DNA of 64,000 nucleotides from Scortum barcoo (GCA_023238725.1 CM041550.1:10308440-10372439), one strand, 5' to 3'; counted from the first letter of the stretch, positions 24,379 through 37,412 are shown. A program made the numbers and translations. The notes: generated from the letters alone by a model not told the origin.

Positions 24379-27300
24379 GTCTGTCTTAGTCACTTTCAGA
24401 GGTTTTTAGTGGAATAGTTTGAATTAGGTTTAATTGACATACATGCATCGTGCACAGAGGCTGCACAAGCAGCTGATTTCATGCACAGTTAAAGGCCAGT
24501 GCATATGGTGAGTTTTAAGGGGTCTCTTTGAAGCATCTGTGGAGGGAAAATGTGCAGCAGGTGAAAGGGACTTCTGTAGTTTTGAAGCAGCTGTTTAGAA
24601 AACCCAGTCACTGTGGCGATCAGCCCTGGATCTGTTAGGCATGGACAGAGGACAGAGGCGCTGCACTAAAGTAAGTGCAAGTGTGCAGTGCAAAGGTGGA
24701 GCTGGAGACGTGATCAGCTCACTGCTCTGCACGCAGGCATGCTGGATTCAGTGCCTCAACACAGTGGAGCCCTTTGCCCTGAATTTCCCATACTTCCTCT
24801 AATTCATGGCCCTTGATGGATGCAGTACTTGCACCTTTTGAACTTTCTCTTTGTGATTTTAACAGATGTCTGTGTTGTGTTCTTTCTGGTGTCATTAAAG
24901 TGCATGCCGCCCGGACGCTGTCTCTGGCAACTCCCACCCAGAGATCTATTGTCCAATAGATTTGAATTCCTGGTTAAATAATTATCCAATAAGAATTGTA
25001 CACACCCATTCAACACTATGTTGTCCATTTTGAGTCTAATAAAAATGCAGCAGTATTGAAACATCTGCACAATTAAATGTTGCATATCAGACATTGTCCT
25101 TCAGTCCTGTTCTTTCCTTGTCCTGGAGCTGAAAAACACCTAACTTAGCTCCCTACAGCTGGAAGATGAGCTGAGGACCCTGTTTTAACAAGGCATGTTT
25201 TATGTTTGACGGGGTGTAGTGCTTTGATAAAAGATTTTCCAGGTTTTTAAGGCTATAAATAGAGTTCTTCAAAAAAGAAGATATTATTTCATTTCCAGAC
25301 ACAGACACAGATATTGACTTTAACACCTTATTTATTCATTTACGATGCCTCAGAAGTTGTCAAATTCAAACTCAACAGTATGTCTCTGGGTTTTCTTCCA
25401 TGATTATGGTCTAAATGTTCTTTAAAGCACACTGTCAATAATCTGTGTAAGGAAATGCTGAGTCTTTCTTTTCTTTTTGCATTAATAATTCATACCAGTA
25501 CATTCACTGTATTTGCTGTTATCAGTACCTAATTACATTGTTATCGCCTTGCTGAAAGACCACATCACTTTCTCTACACAGGAAATTCAATTCTGCCTGT
25601 TCTATTAATCCGAACTGCCCCTCTTGTCAGCTGATAACATATTGGTTTACGGTGCGTGGTTGTGTGTGTGTCTGAAAGGGTCACGCCTGCAGTTAGTTAT
25701 CTTGTGGGTGGGACGGACATCCTGCAGACCACAGCAGGCCTCCTCCACCCCGCCATTTTCAGGACATGTCAGTGCAACGTCTGAAAGCTAGAGGTCGTAG
25801 TTGCTTCACTAGGCGTCAGCGGATGAGTAAAACAGCCTGACAGACAGCCCAGGTGACATTTTTGAGTAGAAGTCATTGCTTTCGCCACAACACTGTAGTC
25901 AGACCTGCAAAGTGTTTTTGTCTTTATGTCAGCCTTCAGCTGCTTTCTGTGTAAATTTGGATTGTAAGCCTCTCATTTGTAATGTCATATGCCATATCTG
26001 GCTTTTTTCAATGAAATTGCAAATATTTTTCTGCGGCATATTCATCTCTTATGATCTCAAAATTGTGTAAATTATCTCCTGATCTAATTTTTTTTTCTAC
26101 TCTGGGTCTCCTTCAATCTCTCCATCTCGCTGGCACTAGCATTATTATGAGCTGTTATTGAAAAGACTTAATTGTGGGGCGTTGGGGACTTATGTTCTCA
26201 AACAATGGAAGTGGGACATAGCTTTATGAATCAGGCAACACCTATGAGGTCAAAACACAGGGAACAAGACAACAGCAATGTGTGTATACGCTTTACTCGT
26301 GAAATTTAACAACACTTGGACTCGCAGGACACGAACCACACCTAAAGATTTGGTTAAAAAGAAAAGTGTTTTGAGCCTCTTGCACAGTATTAAAAAATAA
26401 TGTTTTAATGCTCAAATTATAATTATCCTGTCTACTCAACAAGGTATTAAAATACACTGCAGGTACATTTGTGAAAGTAAAATGTTTTCATTTGGAAGAA
26501 CACCAAAGTGCTTTGTGTTAATAGGATGTGATACTGACACTAATTACCTTATTTGTTACCGATGAATCTCACAGCCTTAGGAGAGAAACTGGCCTTAAAA
26601 CGAAAAGTGGTGCAGTATGACACTGTGCTATCTTTCAAACAGACTTGAAATCAGTACTTTTTTCTTTTTTGGGTGAAAATAACTGCAGTCAGAAATTAAA
26701 ATGGCGATAGCAACGAGGTCAAGGAAGTCCACATGACAATAAGCCATAGACTGCCACAGTGTTTTATCTCTAAACAGTAGGTTGTTCTGTAACAACATAT
26801 TCATGAGGTCTGTGCTGGGATATTACAGTGGATGCCTGCTGATGCTGAAAGTGGTTTGACTTGTTTTGAATGTCACAAAGTGAGCATTTTGCCTTTGAGC
26901 CTGTCAGTTTAGGATATTCCTGCCAAATGAAACACAGCCACTCATCCGGTACCCAACTGAAACTCATTCAGTAGAACTGGGAACTTATGGTGAACCATTC
27001 AATATATTAAAAACAGTAAAAATAGATTCCTGGGCTTAGAAATCTGTACGCACAAGGATGCCCAAGGTGAATTTTAAAAAACATTTTGATTTTGTGCCAT
27101 TTTTGCCATATTCATACAGTTTCTGTGGTTGATTTGTATGTTGCATATTGTGTAAGCATTCTGGCAGGCAGTTTCTGTTTACTCCTTTTGGTCAGGTGAC
27201 ACCTTATGAGGGAACTCACATGGATTCAGTTTCTATACTCTCCCAAGGGGTTAGAGAACGAGCTGGGAAGGAGGAGCGGTTCTTGTATATATATTGTATT

Positions 27301-28070
27301 GCTTTGTAAAGACAGATGAGTTCAACTTAGGAAAAAAAGTGTGGGAAAGTGGTACGCTTGACAAACAATATGATTTATTTAAATAAACTCAGGCACTTTG
27401 TGCAAGTATCTGCACAAATCTTCTTCAGAAAATCTTCTTCAGTAATGAATCTGCTTGAAGATCACAGTCAGATTTCTGCTCAGATGCTTCCTTGTCATGA
27501 ATGTGGAGTAAAGAAGTTGATGGATCCAAAAAATGTGTTCAAATTTAACCATCAGATTCAGACATTTAATCATCACATTTTCCTCATACGACATATGACA
27601 ATATGACATTGAAAAGGTCAGTAACAGTGAAAAACTCTTTTCTTTCAGCTATGCAAATGAATAAAAATGCAAATTATCCAAATGAATATGTACACAGGAC
27701 ATTTAGTTCTATGATAGTGGCACACTATTCCAGACTCTGTTGCTCATCATAAATGTTCCAACTAAAAGATAACGTCAAAGCAACTGGAGATTTGTTTTAA
27801 TGCTCTCACAAGCTACATCATAAAGTCATGCATTAGAAACTGACAAGTGAAACTATATTAGGTTACCTTCCCCTTATCTGGGGTTCTCCTTCTGCTTTCT
27901 GAAATGTGAGGTGCACGTACACACCAGCACAAAACACTCACACAATGAACAGGGTGGTGACCTCCTTTTGTATTGTGTGTATATCTGTCAAGCGGATGAT
28001 CTTATCCCAGCCTGATCAGTAGGTTCTCTGATTACAGCTCAGATCAAATCACGGTTCACCTTAAACTGCA
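24281..28070. other. Intergenic region between head-to-head tubulin genes
   Basis: About 3.8 kb separates the divergent tubulin genes 1 and 2. It contains an ATT microsatellite at about 24350-24377 and AT-rich sequence with no supported exon. Open frames of 60-96 codons on both strands show no domain and no conserved motif that I recognise. Confidence 0.6.
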
Positions 28071-28072
28071 GG

Positions 28073-28079
28073 TATAAAA
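28073..28079 (+). promoter_or_regulatory. TATA box of alpha-tubulin gene 2
   Basis: TATAAAA lies about 76 bases before the ATG at 28155, which predicts a short 5' UTR of about 50 bases. The spacing resembles that of the TATA box of tubulin gene 3. Confidence 0.7.
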
Positions 28080-28154
28080 AAGCAGAGTCACACAGTTGTC
28101 TCCAGCACTACATCTTCTTACCGATACCTGTACATTGGAGAAGAGAGATTAACG

Positions 28155-30237
28155 ATGGTAAGATATGGTTTGCTGGTGTGAGACTTAATGTTAGTGCTGC
28201 ATTTATTAGCAGTAGTGAGATGTAATGCATTTTTTCAAAATGAAGTTATTTTTTTAATAACTGGATTTAAATGGTTAAATGCAATTCAGTGTAGCAGACA
28301 TGTGTTGCTAAGTGTTGCTTGCTCTCTGCAGCGTGAATGCATCTCCATTCATGTGGGCCAAGCTGGGGCTCAGATTGGCAATGCATGTTGGGAGCTGTAC
28401 TGTCTGGAGCACGGGATCCAGCCAGATGGTCAGATGCCCAGTGATAAGACTATTGGAGGAGGAGATGACTCCTTCAACACCTTCTTCAGCGAAACACAAG
28501 CAGGAAAGCATGTTCCCAGAGCCATCTATGTCGACCTGGAACCCACTGTCATCGGTCAGTTCCTGTTTATATTTATGTTTTCCTGTATTTATGTAGTTTT
28601 ATTCTAACAAAGTTCTATTTGTATGAGAAAATGGACAGTTGAGTTGAGTTGCAAATTGTTACAATTTTTTGTGAAAATGTGCAATTCCTTTCATTAAAAA
28701 CTGCTGTGATGTAACATGTTAAAATGTAAAACACAAGGATGACTACTACATTCATCACATTTTTTAAGTACATTCAAAAATATTAAAAATATAACAGGAA
28801 ATAAAACACAAGGATACAATAATTCTGATTTTCATCATTTAAAAATGAAGATTTATGCAGATAATAATAATCTCTTTATTACTAAATCAGAATTTTCTTG
28901 TGCTATTGTAGAAAAAATTGTAATACCAAGCTGTTGATAGTGACTCAAATTGAGGATAACTCATTTAATAAATCTGTTTGTCTGTTATTTTTTTGTTCTC
29001 CAGATGAGGTGCGTACAGGAACCTACCGTCAGCTGTTCCACCCTGAGCAGCTGATTACAGGAAAGGAAGATGCTGCTAACAACTACGCCCGTGGACACTA
29101 CACCATCGGCAAGGAGATCATCGATCTGGTCCTCGACAGGACTCGTAAACTGGTGAGACAACCTGAGAGACCGTGTTTCTAGTATAACAAATTAGTTTTG
29201 TTGCTGAACTAAATGATTAAATGATTTTTGTATTAATTTTACATTCTTATCATTATCATCAGGCCGATCAGTGCACGGGCCTGCAGGGATTCCTCATCTT
29301 CCACTCCTTTGGTGGAGGCACTGGCTCTGGTTTCACCTCCCTGCTGATGGAGAGACTGTCTGTTGATTATGGCAAAAAGTCCAAGCTTGAGTTTGCTATT
29401 TACCCAGCCCCCCAGGTTTCCACAGCTGTAGTTGAGCCTTACAACTCCATCCTGACCACCCACACCACCCTGGAGCACTCCGACTGTGCCTTCATGGTGG
29501 ACAATGAGGCCATTTATGACATCTGCCGCAGAAACCTTGATATTGAGAGGCCGACTTACACCAACCTGAACAGGCTCATCGGCCAGATTGTGTCGTCCAT
29601 CACAGCCTCCCTTCGCTTCGATGGAGCCCTGAATGTTGACCTGACAGAGTTCCAGACCAACTTGGTGCCCTACCCTCGTATCCACTTCCCTCTGGCCACC
29701 TATGCCCCTGTCATCTCCGCTGAGAAAGCCTACCATGAGCAGCTGTCAGTTGCCGACATCACCAACACATGCTTTGAGCCGGCCAGTCAGATGGTGAAGT
29801 GTGACCCTCGTCATGGCAAATACATGGCCTGCTGTCTGCTGTATCGTGGTGACGTGGTGCCCAAAGATGTCAACTCTGCCATCGCAGCCATCAAAACCAA
29901 ACGCACCATCCAGTTTGTGGACTGGTGCCCCACAGGCTTCAAGGTGGGCATCAACTATCAGCCTCCAACAGTGGTTCCTGGTGGAGACCTGGCCAAGGTG
30001 CAGCGGGCCGTGTGCATGCTGAGCAACACCACAGCCATCGCTGAGGCCTGGGCCCGTCTGGACCACAAGTTTGACCTCATGTACGCCAAGAGAGCCTTTG
30101 TCCACTGGTACGTTGGGGAGGGAATGGAAGAGGGAGAGTTCTCAGAGGCCAGAGAAGACATGGCTGCCCTGGAGAAGGATTACGAAGAGGTTGGCACTGA
30201 CAACATGGGGGAGGAAGACGAAGCAGAGGAATACTGA
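28155..30237 (+). CDS. Alpha-tubulin gene 2 (449 aa)
   Basis: Exons: 28155-28157 (ATG), 28332-28554, 29004-29152, 29263-30237; sizes 3, 223, 149 and 975 nt, all with GT-AG borders. The protein has the MREC start, the normal K40 loop SDKTIGGGDDS, GGGTGSG, VDLTEFQTNL and the tail GEEDEAEEY ending in tyrosine, so it should enter the tyrosination cycle. It carries VLDRTRKL where most alpha-tubulins have Ile or Val for Thr; gene 3 shares this. Exons 3 and 4 are almost identical to gene 3, but exon 2 and the introns differ clearly. The frame is intact throughout. Confidence 0.96.
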
Positions 30238-30258
30238 CTTCCCTAAATCCTGCATTTG

Positions 30259-30264
30259 AATAAA
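30259..30264 (+). terminator. Poly(A) signal of alpha-tubulin gene 2
   Basis: AATAAA lies 21 bases after the stop codon, implying a very short 3' UTR of roughly 40-50 bases. Confidence 0.6.
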
Positions 30265-31440
30265 TTGATATTTAATCCTGGTTTTACAATGGGGAACATA
30301 GTTTTTTGTAGTGAAGGTGTATGTCATATGTAAACTAAAAAAAACCCTCATCCTAAATCTTAGCTGAATCTGATTTTAAAGCTTGAAAACATGAGGATTA
30401 CATTAAAGTCATTCGTTATGGCACCGTGTAAAGACATCGCGAAAAAAAAAACAAACTTGTGGTCACACATATCCTGTGTTTGGGCCTTTTAGAGATCTTT
30501 TCTTTCTGCTGTATCAGGCTGAGAAACTGAGACCAAGCCCTCTCTTTTGTGCACCTCCCCCCACTATCCTCTCCCATGTGGAATGTAAGCTATGAAAGGG
30601 CTCCTATGTCAGATTCTATATACCATTCAGCTGTGACTCTGTGAGAGCGGGAGAGAGAGAGAGAATGACTGACTGACTCACTGACTGGTGTTGTTTGTGT
30701 AGCTCATACTCAGACAGTGGCCTGCAGCAACAATAGGATCCCAGTTGAGTATGAATCACGGCTCTGTGATCTAAAAGAGCTGCTGAAAAGTTTCACCAAG
30801 GAGAAAACTGGCCTTGACGCTTTAGACAGCTTTGTTCATTTTAATACATCTACATTTCGGCCAAATGTTACGTTTCTGCTGGTTAAACTGAAACACTGCA
30901 TACTGCTGTGTCATCTGTGTCTTCTTAGCCCATTACCTTCTGCAAGGACGTATTTTATATTCAGTGATAAAGAATAAAGAACGTCATAAACTTCTCCTTT
31001 TTTTTCAGACTGATATAGTGTGATTATCTATTTAATGATTAACTACAGAGAAGAAGTGGACTCTGTGTGTGAGTGTGTGGGTGCAGATGTATGCATAAAA
31101 TGAACATTATCGTTCTCCTACCCCACAGCCCCTGCTAAATAAATGCATATATGTTGTATTATACATCTTGCTACTGGTAAATTCCAACACACAGCAACTC
31201 ATTTAAGCTTTGTGTGCAGTTAAACTGGCTCCGAATAGTACCTCACTGCAAATGGTCACAGTCACACACAAAAAACAGGGAAATGGTGGTTACAGAGCAA
31301 ACAAAAGGGGATTATTTGTGCATACATAGGTGCCTCAACTCCAACTGAAAGACAAAGCAGATAAAAGTCAGGGCGTATAACACGACAGACAATCTTAGGG
31401 ACTTCCCTCTTTTTTTTTTTTTCAAATGCTGCTCCCTCCC
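30265..31440. other. Intergenic region between tubulin genes 2 and 3
   Basis: About 1.2 kb without an exon. Around 30540-30640 there is a C-rich block, a GTGGAATG (TEAD/M-CAT-like) motif and a TCTATATACC string followed by GA repeats. It could be an enhancer or an alternative promoter for gene 3, but nothing in the sequence proves it. Confidence 0.4.
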
Positions 31441-31508
31441 GCCAATGAGCTATGCAGCTGCTTGCTGTGGTTTCCTGCCGGCCCCCTCCACATCCTTCCC
31501 TATATAAA
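31441..31508 (+). promoter_or_regulatory. CCAAT and TATA boxes of alpha-tubulin gene 3
   Basis: GCCAAT at 31441-31446 and TATATAAA at 31501-31508, about 55 bases apart and about 80 bases before the ATG, form a classic core promoter arrangement with a CT-rich start region between TATA and ATG. Confidence 0.8.
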
Positions 31509-31584
31509 CCCTGACTCTCCCTCTCCTCCGCATTTCTGCCTTGTGTCTGAATCCTCAACGTCAGTCGAAGGACAAGCAAACAAA

Positions 31585-32213
31585 ATGGTGAGTAGCTGCT
31601 CGGCTGATGACGTAGCCTTGAAATTTCCATTCTCTCTTTTCCTTCAGCCTCCCTTTTGTCTGCATTTTCTTAACATTGGATGGATTAAACAGCCGGGCCT
31701 CTTTTCATGCCCATAATGCCTCTGCTGTGGAGTTGAAGGTTAATGATACAAAAGCAGCTTTATCCTATTAGGCGACAGTAGTTTTAAGCCAAATTTACAT
31801 AATGAAACTTTTCAAGGCGGGTATGTCAAGAATTTAGGCGGGAGGAAGGCACTGGGGTGGCTACATGTTACTATAAGACTTCTTAAGTCATTTCTGTACT
31901 CTTTGATAATCTAGGTCAGATGGCAGACACTTTGTGAGTTAGACTGCTTTATCATTGTCATACTTGTTGGTCCACTACAGTTACCATAAACCAGGAAACA
32001 CATGTAACTAAAGGGGAAGAAAAATCAACTAGAGTCTCAGTCGCATTTGTTTTAATTGCAGTGATCTCGACTTAGAAGGAGTTTTCGAGGTAATCGTGGC
32101 AGTGGGGGGATGGATAGAAAGAAAAGAGAAAAGAGGAGTGGTCTGGCCCAGGCAGTATGAGTTAGTTGGCAGCCATTTTGCAGCTGTTAGGAGTTTTTGG
32201 TTTGAAAGGGAGG

Positions 32214-32247
<34 letters not shown>

Positions 32248-32780
32248 CATCCCTGACTGTTACACAGCACTATGCAGCTGGACAGGATGGGGGAGGAGAG
32301 AGACCAGAAAAAGGGGAGGAGATGAGGAAAGGGAGGGCATACAGGATGGAGAGATGGGGGATGGTTTTCCCATCTTCTTGAGGAATGGCCTTCCTGTCTG
32401 CCACATAGAGCCTCAGTTTGAGTGTTCAACTTTTTTTCTTTCCCGGAAACTCAATAAAACTTGTTCTTGGCTGGAAGATGAACATTCAAAATTGCACGTC
32501 ATCTGTAGCTATGACACTCCCAGCCCATATTTGCTTAATCCTACTTTAATACCCCATAGTGCAGCAGACTCTGAACTATCTAATAGCTCCTCACATTTAA
32601 ATGTTGGCTTGCTCATATGAACTTTGGCTAGCTGAAAACTTCTGTATTTTTCACAGAGTTCAAAGAAAAAACATTGGCGCCATAGCGAAATAATGAAATG
32701 CATTAGATGTTGTATGTTTCTTTATATGTTAACATGTTTTTTTCTTAGAACAAATAACATAAAACCACTCAAATGAATGA

Positions 32781-32837
<57 letters not shown>

Positions 32838-34701
32838 GTGAAAATATATACACAGTGACGCACACTGTAAGTCCCTGACTGTATACAGTGCTGATGGAGT
32901 TATGTAAGCACTTAGTGTTGAGTCAGGCATTTGGATAGTAAATATGTGTCAGATAACATTAGTTGGCAGCTTCCTTTAACCAGCCTCTCTCCCCTATTTC
33001 ATATACAGCGTGAGTGTATTTCTATGCACGTCGGCCAAGCCGGAGCCCAGATGGGCAATGCATGCTGGGAGCTCTACTGCCTGGAGCACGGCATTCAGCC
33101 AGACGGTCAGATGCCCAGTGACAAGACTATCGGAGGAGGAGACGACTCCTTCAACACCTTCTTCAGCGAGACAGGAGCAGGGAAGCATGTTCCCAGAGCG
33201 ATCTTTGTTGACCTGGAACCAACTGTCATCGGTGAGTAATATGTAAACACTGTGAAAATATTATTTCCATATCATTTGTTAAACTTTAACTTGTGCAAAT
33301 AGTAGTATTTTATTACAGTACATGAGAAAATGTCACGTCTAAAACATTCATACCTCATGGAGATTAGCTCTGACTTTTCAATTTTTCCTTTGCAGATGAG
33401 GTGCGTACAGGAACCTACCGTCAGCTGTTCCACCCTGAGCAGCTGATTACAGGAAAGGAAGATGCTGCTAACAACTACGCCCGTGGACACTACACCATCG
33501 GCAAGGAGATCATCGATCTGGTTCTCGACAGGACTCGTAAACTGGTAAGAGTTTGGTTAGTTTGCTGGACAGGTTCAACATTTTGTCTTAGTGTTCCAAA
33601 AACTATATTTTTCTTTGATGTTTTCAGGATAAGAAATGAAAAGAGGGGATTTCAGTTTTGTAACTGGTCATTAACTTGTCATGTGATTTCACTTTAAATA
33701 ATGAAGTCAAATTTTCCTTTCAGGCTGATCAGTGCACGGGCCTGCAGGGATTCCTCATCTTCCACTCCTTTGGCGGAGGCACTGGCTCCGGTTTCACCTC
33801 CCTGCTGATGGAGAGACTGTCTGTCGATTACGGAAAGAAATCAAAACTTGAATTTGCCGTTTACCCAGCCCCCCAGGTTTCCACAGCTGTAGTTGAGCCT
33901 TACAACTCCATCCTGACCACCCACACCACCCTGGAGCACTCCGACTGTGCCTTCATGGTGGACAATGAGGCCATTTATGACATCTGCCGCAGAAACCTCG
34001 ATATCGAGAGGCCGACTTACACCAACCTGAACAGGCTCATTGGCCAGATTGTGTCGTCCATCACAGCCTCCCTTCGCTTCGATGGAGCCCTGAATGTTGA
34101 CCTGACAGAGTTCCAGACCAACTTGGTGCCCTACCCTCGTATCCACTTCCCTCTGGCCACCTACGCCCCCGTCATCTCCGCTGAGAAAGCCTACCATGAG
34201 CAGCTGTCAGTTGCCGACATCACCAATGCCTGCTTCGAGCCAGCCAACCAGATGGTGAAGTGTGACCCTCGTCATGGCAAATACATGGCCTGCTGTCTGC
34301 TGTACCGTGGTGACGTGGTGCCCAAAGATGTCAACTCTGCCATCGCAGCCATCAAAACCAAACGCACCATCCAGTTTGTGGACTGGTGCCCCACAGGCTT
34401 CAAGGTGGGCATCAACTATCAGCCTCCAACAGTGGTTCCTGGTGGAGACCTGGCCAAGGTGCAGCGGGCCGTGTGCATGCTGAGCAACACCACAGCCATC
34501 GCTGAGGCCTGGGCCCGTCTGGACCACAAGTTTGACCTCATGTACGCCAAGAGAGCCTTTGTCCACTGGTACGTTGGGGAGGGAATGGAAGAGGGAGAGT
34601 TCTCAGAGGCCAGAGAAGACATGGCTGCCCTGGAGAAGGATTACGAAGAGGTTGGCACTGACAGCATGGGAGAGGAGGATGAAGAGGGAGAGGAATACTG
34701 A
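31585..34701 (+). CDS. Alpha-tubulin gene 3 (450 aa)
   Basis: Exons: 31585-31587 (ATG), 33009-33231, 33396-33544, 33724-34701; sizes 3, 223, 149 and 978 nt. MREC start, K40 loop SDKTIGGGDDS, GGGTGSG, VDLTEFQTNL and the tail GEEDEEGEEY are all present. One residue is added in the acidic tail compared with gene 2. Exon 3 differs from that of gene 2 at a single base by eye, and exon 4 is nearly the same, but exon 2 has many synonymous differences and all introns are unrelated. Frame intact. By position (gene 3 is next to dnajb2) it is a candidate TUBA4A-locus orthologue, although it keeps the terminal Tyr that human TUBA4A lacks. Confidence 0.96.
32215..32248. repeat. GA microsatellite
   Basis: A GA/GGGA run in intron 1 of tubulin gene 3, giving spurious Ser-Leu or Glu-Arg frames. 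Confidence 0.9.
32785..32829. repeat. AT microsatellite
   Basis: An uninterrupted AT dinucleotide array in intron 1 of tubulin gene 3, followed by a short CA tract. Confidence 0.95.
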
Positions 34702-34813
34702 AGGGCCAAACATCATCTGGGCTTGACCGTCACACATTCCAAAAGTTATCATGAACGTTACACATTCCCAACAACATTCAGATAACCTATGGTGGTGATA
34801 TGTCAGTATTGTC

Positions 34814-34819
34814 AATAAA
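34814..34819 (+). terminator. Poly(A) signal of alpha-tubulin gene 3
   Basis: AATAAA 112 bases after the stop codon, followed by a TG-containing region (TGTTCTCATG). A reasonable 3' end. Confidence 0.65.
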
Positions 34820-36300
34820 ATGTTCTCATGAACCCCTTTAAATGAACTTGTGATCCTTCTTGAACTCTTCCCGCATAGGGTGGCAGCCCAGTAAACAAAA
34901 AATAGCTATCCTTAAAGACTCATGAACATTTATGCTGTGTCATCTGGAGCTTTGCATTTAATTTATACAGCTGTGAAAGATTGTACTTAACTTCCGTAGA
35001 GGAAACTGCTAGCATACCATTAAAACTGTGGTGTGAAGGCATGACAAGGATTACTGTCTATATAAGGTATGCAAAGTACCAAGTACTTTGGTCTATTCAT
35101 TTGCAAAGGAAATTTCAGGATTTGCAAATTTCCTGCCTTTTTTGTGCCATGTTGATGATTAACCACAAAGTGCACAATGTGCTGGGCGGGCCTCGTACCT
35201 GCAGTTGCTTTCTTTCACCACCAGATGGCAGAAATGTGACCATCTAGTAAAGTTGTGTAAGTTGGTTTGGTCCTTTGCCTGTATACATATAAGGAGGTTT
35301 AGACATATTAAACATGACTGGCCAGTCCAAATAACTATGGCATTACATAATGAGCCCATCATATGACCAGATGAGTCAGACAGTGAACAAGTGAGCCTAA
35401 GTTACACTTCTCTGGTCTGCTAAATATAAGTACTGTGCTCTCACTCAACAGCGAGTTTATAAAAGACTAATTATTTTCTATAGATGTGACTACGATAGTC
35501 TGCGCCTCACTTGGGACACACTTATAATCAGCAGTGAAAAAGTATAAATCTTCTTTAAATAACTAAAAGTATTAGCACCAAGGGGTAGAATCATGTTATT
35601 ATCAGTGAAATGTACCTTGTGCAGCAGAATCATCCCTGCCATTATTATATTACAGGCCTGTAAACCATATTATTACTTATAACCATGCATGTTAGAAGCA
35701 GTTTAAGGTCTTTTAGTTGATGTAATTCTGAGTTACCCATATCATTTGGTGCTTCACTGTATAACAATGAATGCAGAGATTATAAACTGGCTCTATGGAT
35801 AAATACAGTGGAGGTGAAAGTACACAGCAAAGTACGGTGAGCAAATTGGTTCACCAGCATAAAATTCACGATTAAATACTTTAACTCCTGTACTATTTTA
35901 CATAATTAATTGTGGTCAGGATAAGCAGGTATAGAAGATGAATGAATGACTGTTGCATAATTAAATGCACTATGATTAAATGCCCAGTATGATTACATAT
36001 GAACTAAGCTAACAAACTATAATTGGCAAGAAAGCAGCTGAATGTGTCTGACGGCGCTTTTCTCTGGTGTATATTTAGAAATATACAAGCAGATGGGCCG
36101 GCGTGGTTCATGTGTCCAACCTGACCTGAATAAAATGAATGCTCGGTCGCGGCTAATCTGCCCTGACGCATCAGAAAAGAAGTTGCTGGTTAATGCAGGT
36201 GAAGGCCACAGGAGAGAGAGAGAGAGAGAGAGGCAGACGTCGGTGCAGGGCGGGTCTGATGAGGCGCACAAACACTCGCATGTTCTAGACGCTCTATTTT
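34820..36300. other. Intergenic region between tubulin gene 3 and dnajb2
   Basis: AT-rich DNA with no supported exon or repeat array. It becomes GC-rich after about 36300 at the dnajb2 promoter. A short GA run is at 36215-36232. Confidence 0.5.
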
Positions 36301-36579
36301 ATTGCGCCCCAGCTGACGGTGACGCGGCCGCGGACGGAGGCCGGGCGGTGCGCCTGTTGTCGCCCCGGTGAGGAGGAGCGGAGAGCGGACACTGCGCACG
36401 GGAGCTGCCCCCTGCACGCTGCGGACACACCGAGCTGTTGGAGAATATCCTGCGTGGAGAGAAACGGGGGTAAAGGAGGCTGTCACGCAGGAGAAGAAGA
36501 AGAAGAAGAAGAAGAACCGGAGGAGAGCTTTATAATTCAGCGACAGACGCTCATATTTTAAGCCGAGGAGACTCTCACG
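36300..36579 (+). promoter_or_regulatory. CpG-rich promoter and non-coding exon 1 of dnajb2
   Basis: The GC content and CpG number rise sharply here compared with all flanking DNA. A strong donor (CACG|GTAGGT) follows at 36580. No start codon with a J-domain follows in this exon, so it should be 5' UTR, spliced to the exon carrying the ATG at 38969. A GAA repeat lies at 36491-36516. The transcription start is not defined. Confidence 0.6.
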
Positions 36580-36627
36580 GTAGGTCCACTGCTCCGGTGG
36601 GTCGTGGCAAGTTGTGGCCCACACGTA

Positions 36628-37412
36628 CAGTAGAAAAACACGCACAAACGAGCCCCTCTCCACGTCGTTTTGCGGTGCGTGTGTTTACCAGACATTACGG
36701 CCGGAGAGCGCAACAACTGACTTCAAAATAAAAGCATAATCACGCATGAGCAACGAGCCCTTCTACATTCATCTTACAATTAAAAGGAAACTTCCACTTG
36801 CTACTCACTAATTTCACTTCATATTGATACTAGATCACACTCAGGAAATATTAGGGCAGTCAGATTTTTAATTTCAAAATTACAGCTTTCTGAAATCTCT
36901 TTATTAGTTAATGTATAACTTATTTAAGTTTATTATAAGGACTCTTCCTGACATCTCAGTGTTATTAGTATAACTAGGAAGATATTTCAGAAGGCTTTAG
37001 TTTTTTTTTTAAACAATAAAATGAGTTGACATTTTCTGAGTAACACCCTGAGGTGGTCTACCATCAGTCAGAGGTGAAATTATTGTGTGACAACAGGAAG
37101 TTTCCTGGTAATACTAATTTCAATGTTAGTTTTTAATTTAACTTTTTACTAATATTTCATAAGGCTTTAATTTTTAAATCAAACATCAGAATGAGTTGAT
37201 ATTTTCTGAGTGGTCTGCTGTCAGTCTGAGGTTAAATTAGTAGGTAGTTTCTTTAAAAAGATGAATGTAGAGGGACTAGTGCGCACACATGATTATGCTT
37301 TTATTTTGAAGTCAGTTGTCACCCTCTCCTGCCGTAATGTGTAGTGAACACACGCACCTGAAAATAACGTGGGGGGGGCTAGTTTGTCCGTGTTTTTCCA
37401 AAGTGGAGGCTG
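36628..37412. repeat. Long imperfect inverted repeat (foldback element) in dnajb2 intron 1
   Basis: The left arm (about 36628-36870) and the right arm (about 37150-37412) are inverted copies of each other. The best-conserved core, AACTGACTTCAAAATAAAAG followed by CATAATC, is at about 36714-36740 on plus and 37290-37318 on minus; CATTACGG, GTGCGTGTG and GAAAAACACG blocks extend the match outward, and CTACATTCATCTT extends it inward. Identity is imperfect. It could be a foldback or MITE-like non-autonomous DNA element, with no coding capacity. Exact arm limits need alignment. Confidence 0.8.

Noticed and set aside
26770..26967. Minus-strand frame with a CxxC-like SLCDIQNK segment between the head-to-head tubulins
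   Set aside because: It is short, with only one cysteine pair, no splice support and no recognisable domain. It could be a transposon relic, but there is no positive evidence.
29239..30161. Long open frames antisense to tubulin exon 4 (also at 33841-34622 and 18089-18504)
   Set aside because: They occur identically opposite all three tubulin genes and result from codon bias on the sense strand.
30540..30640. Possible extra promoter between tubulin genes 2 and 3
   Set aside because: A TEAD-like GTGGAATG and a TATATA-like string occur together, but no exon or conserved spacing follows, so it is only mentioned in the intergenic entry.
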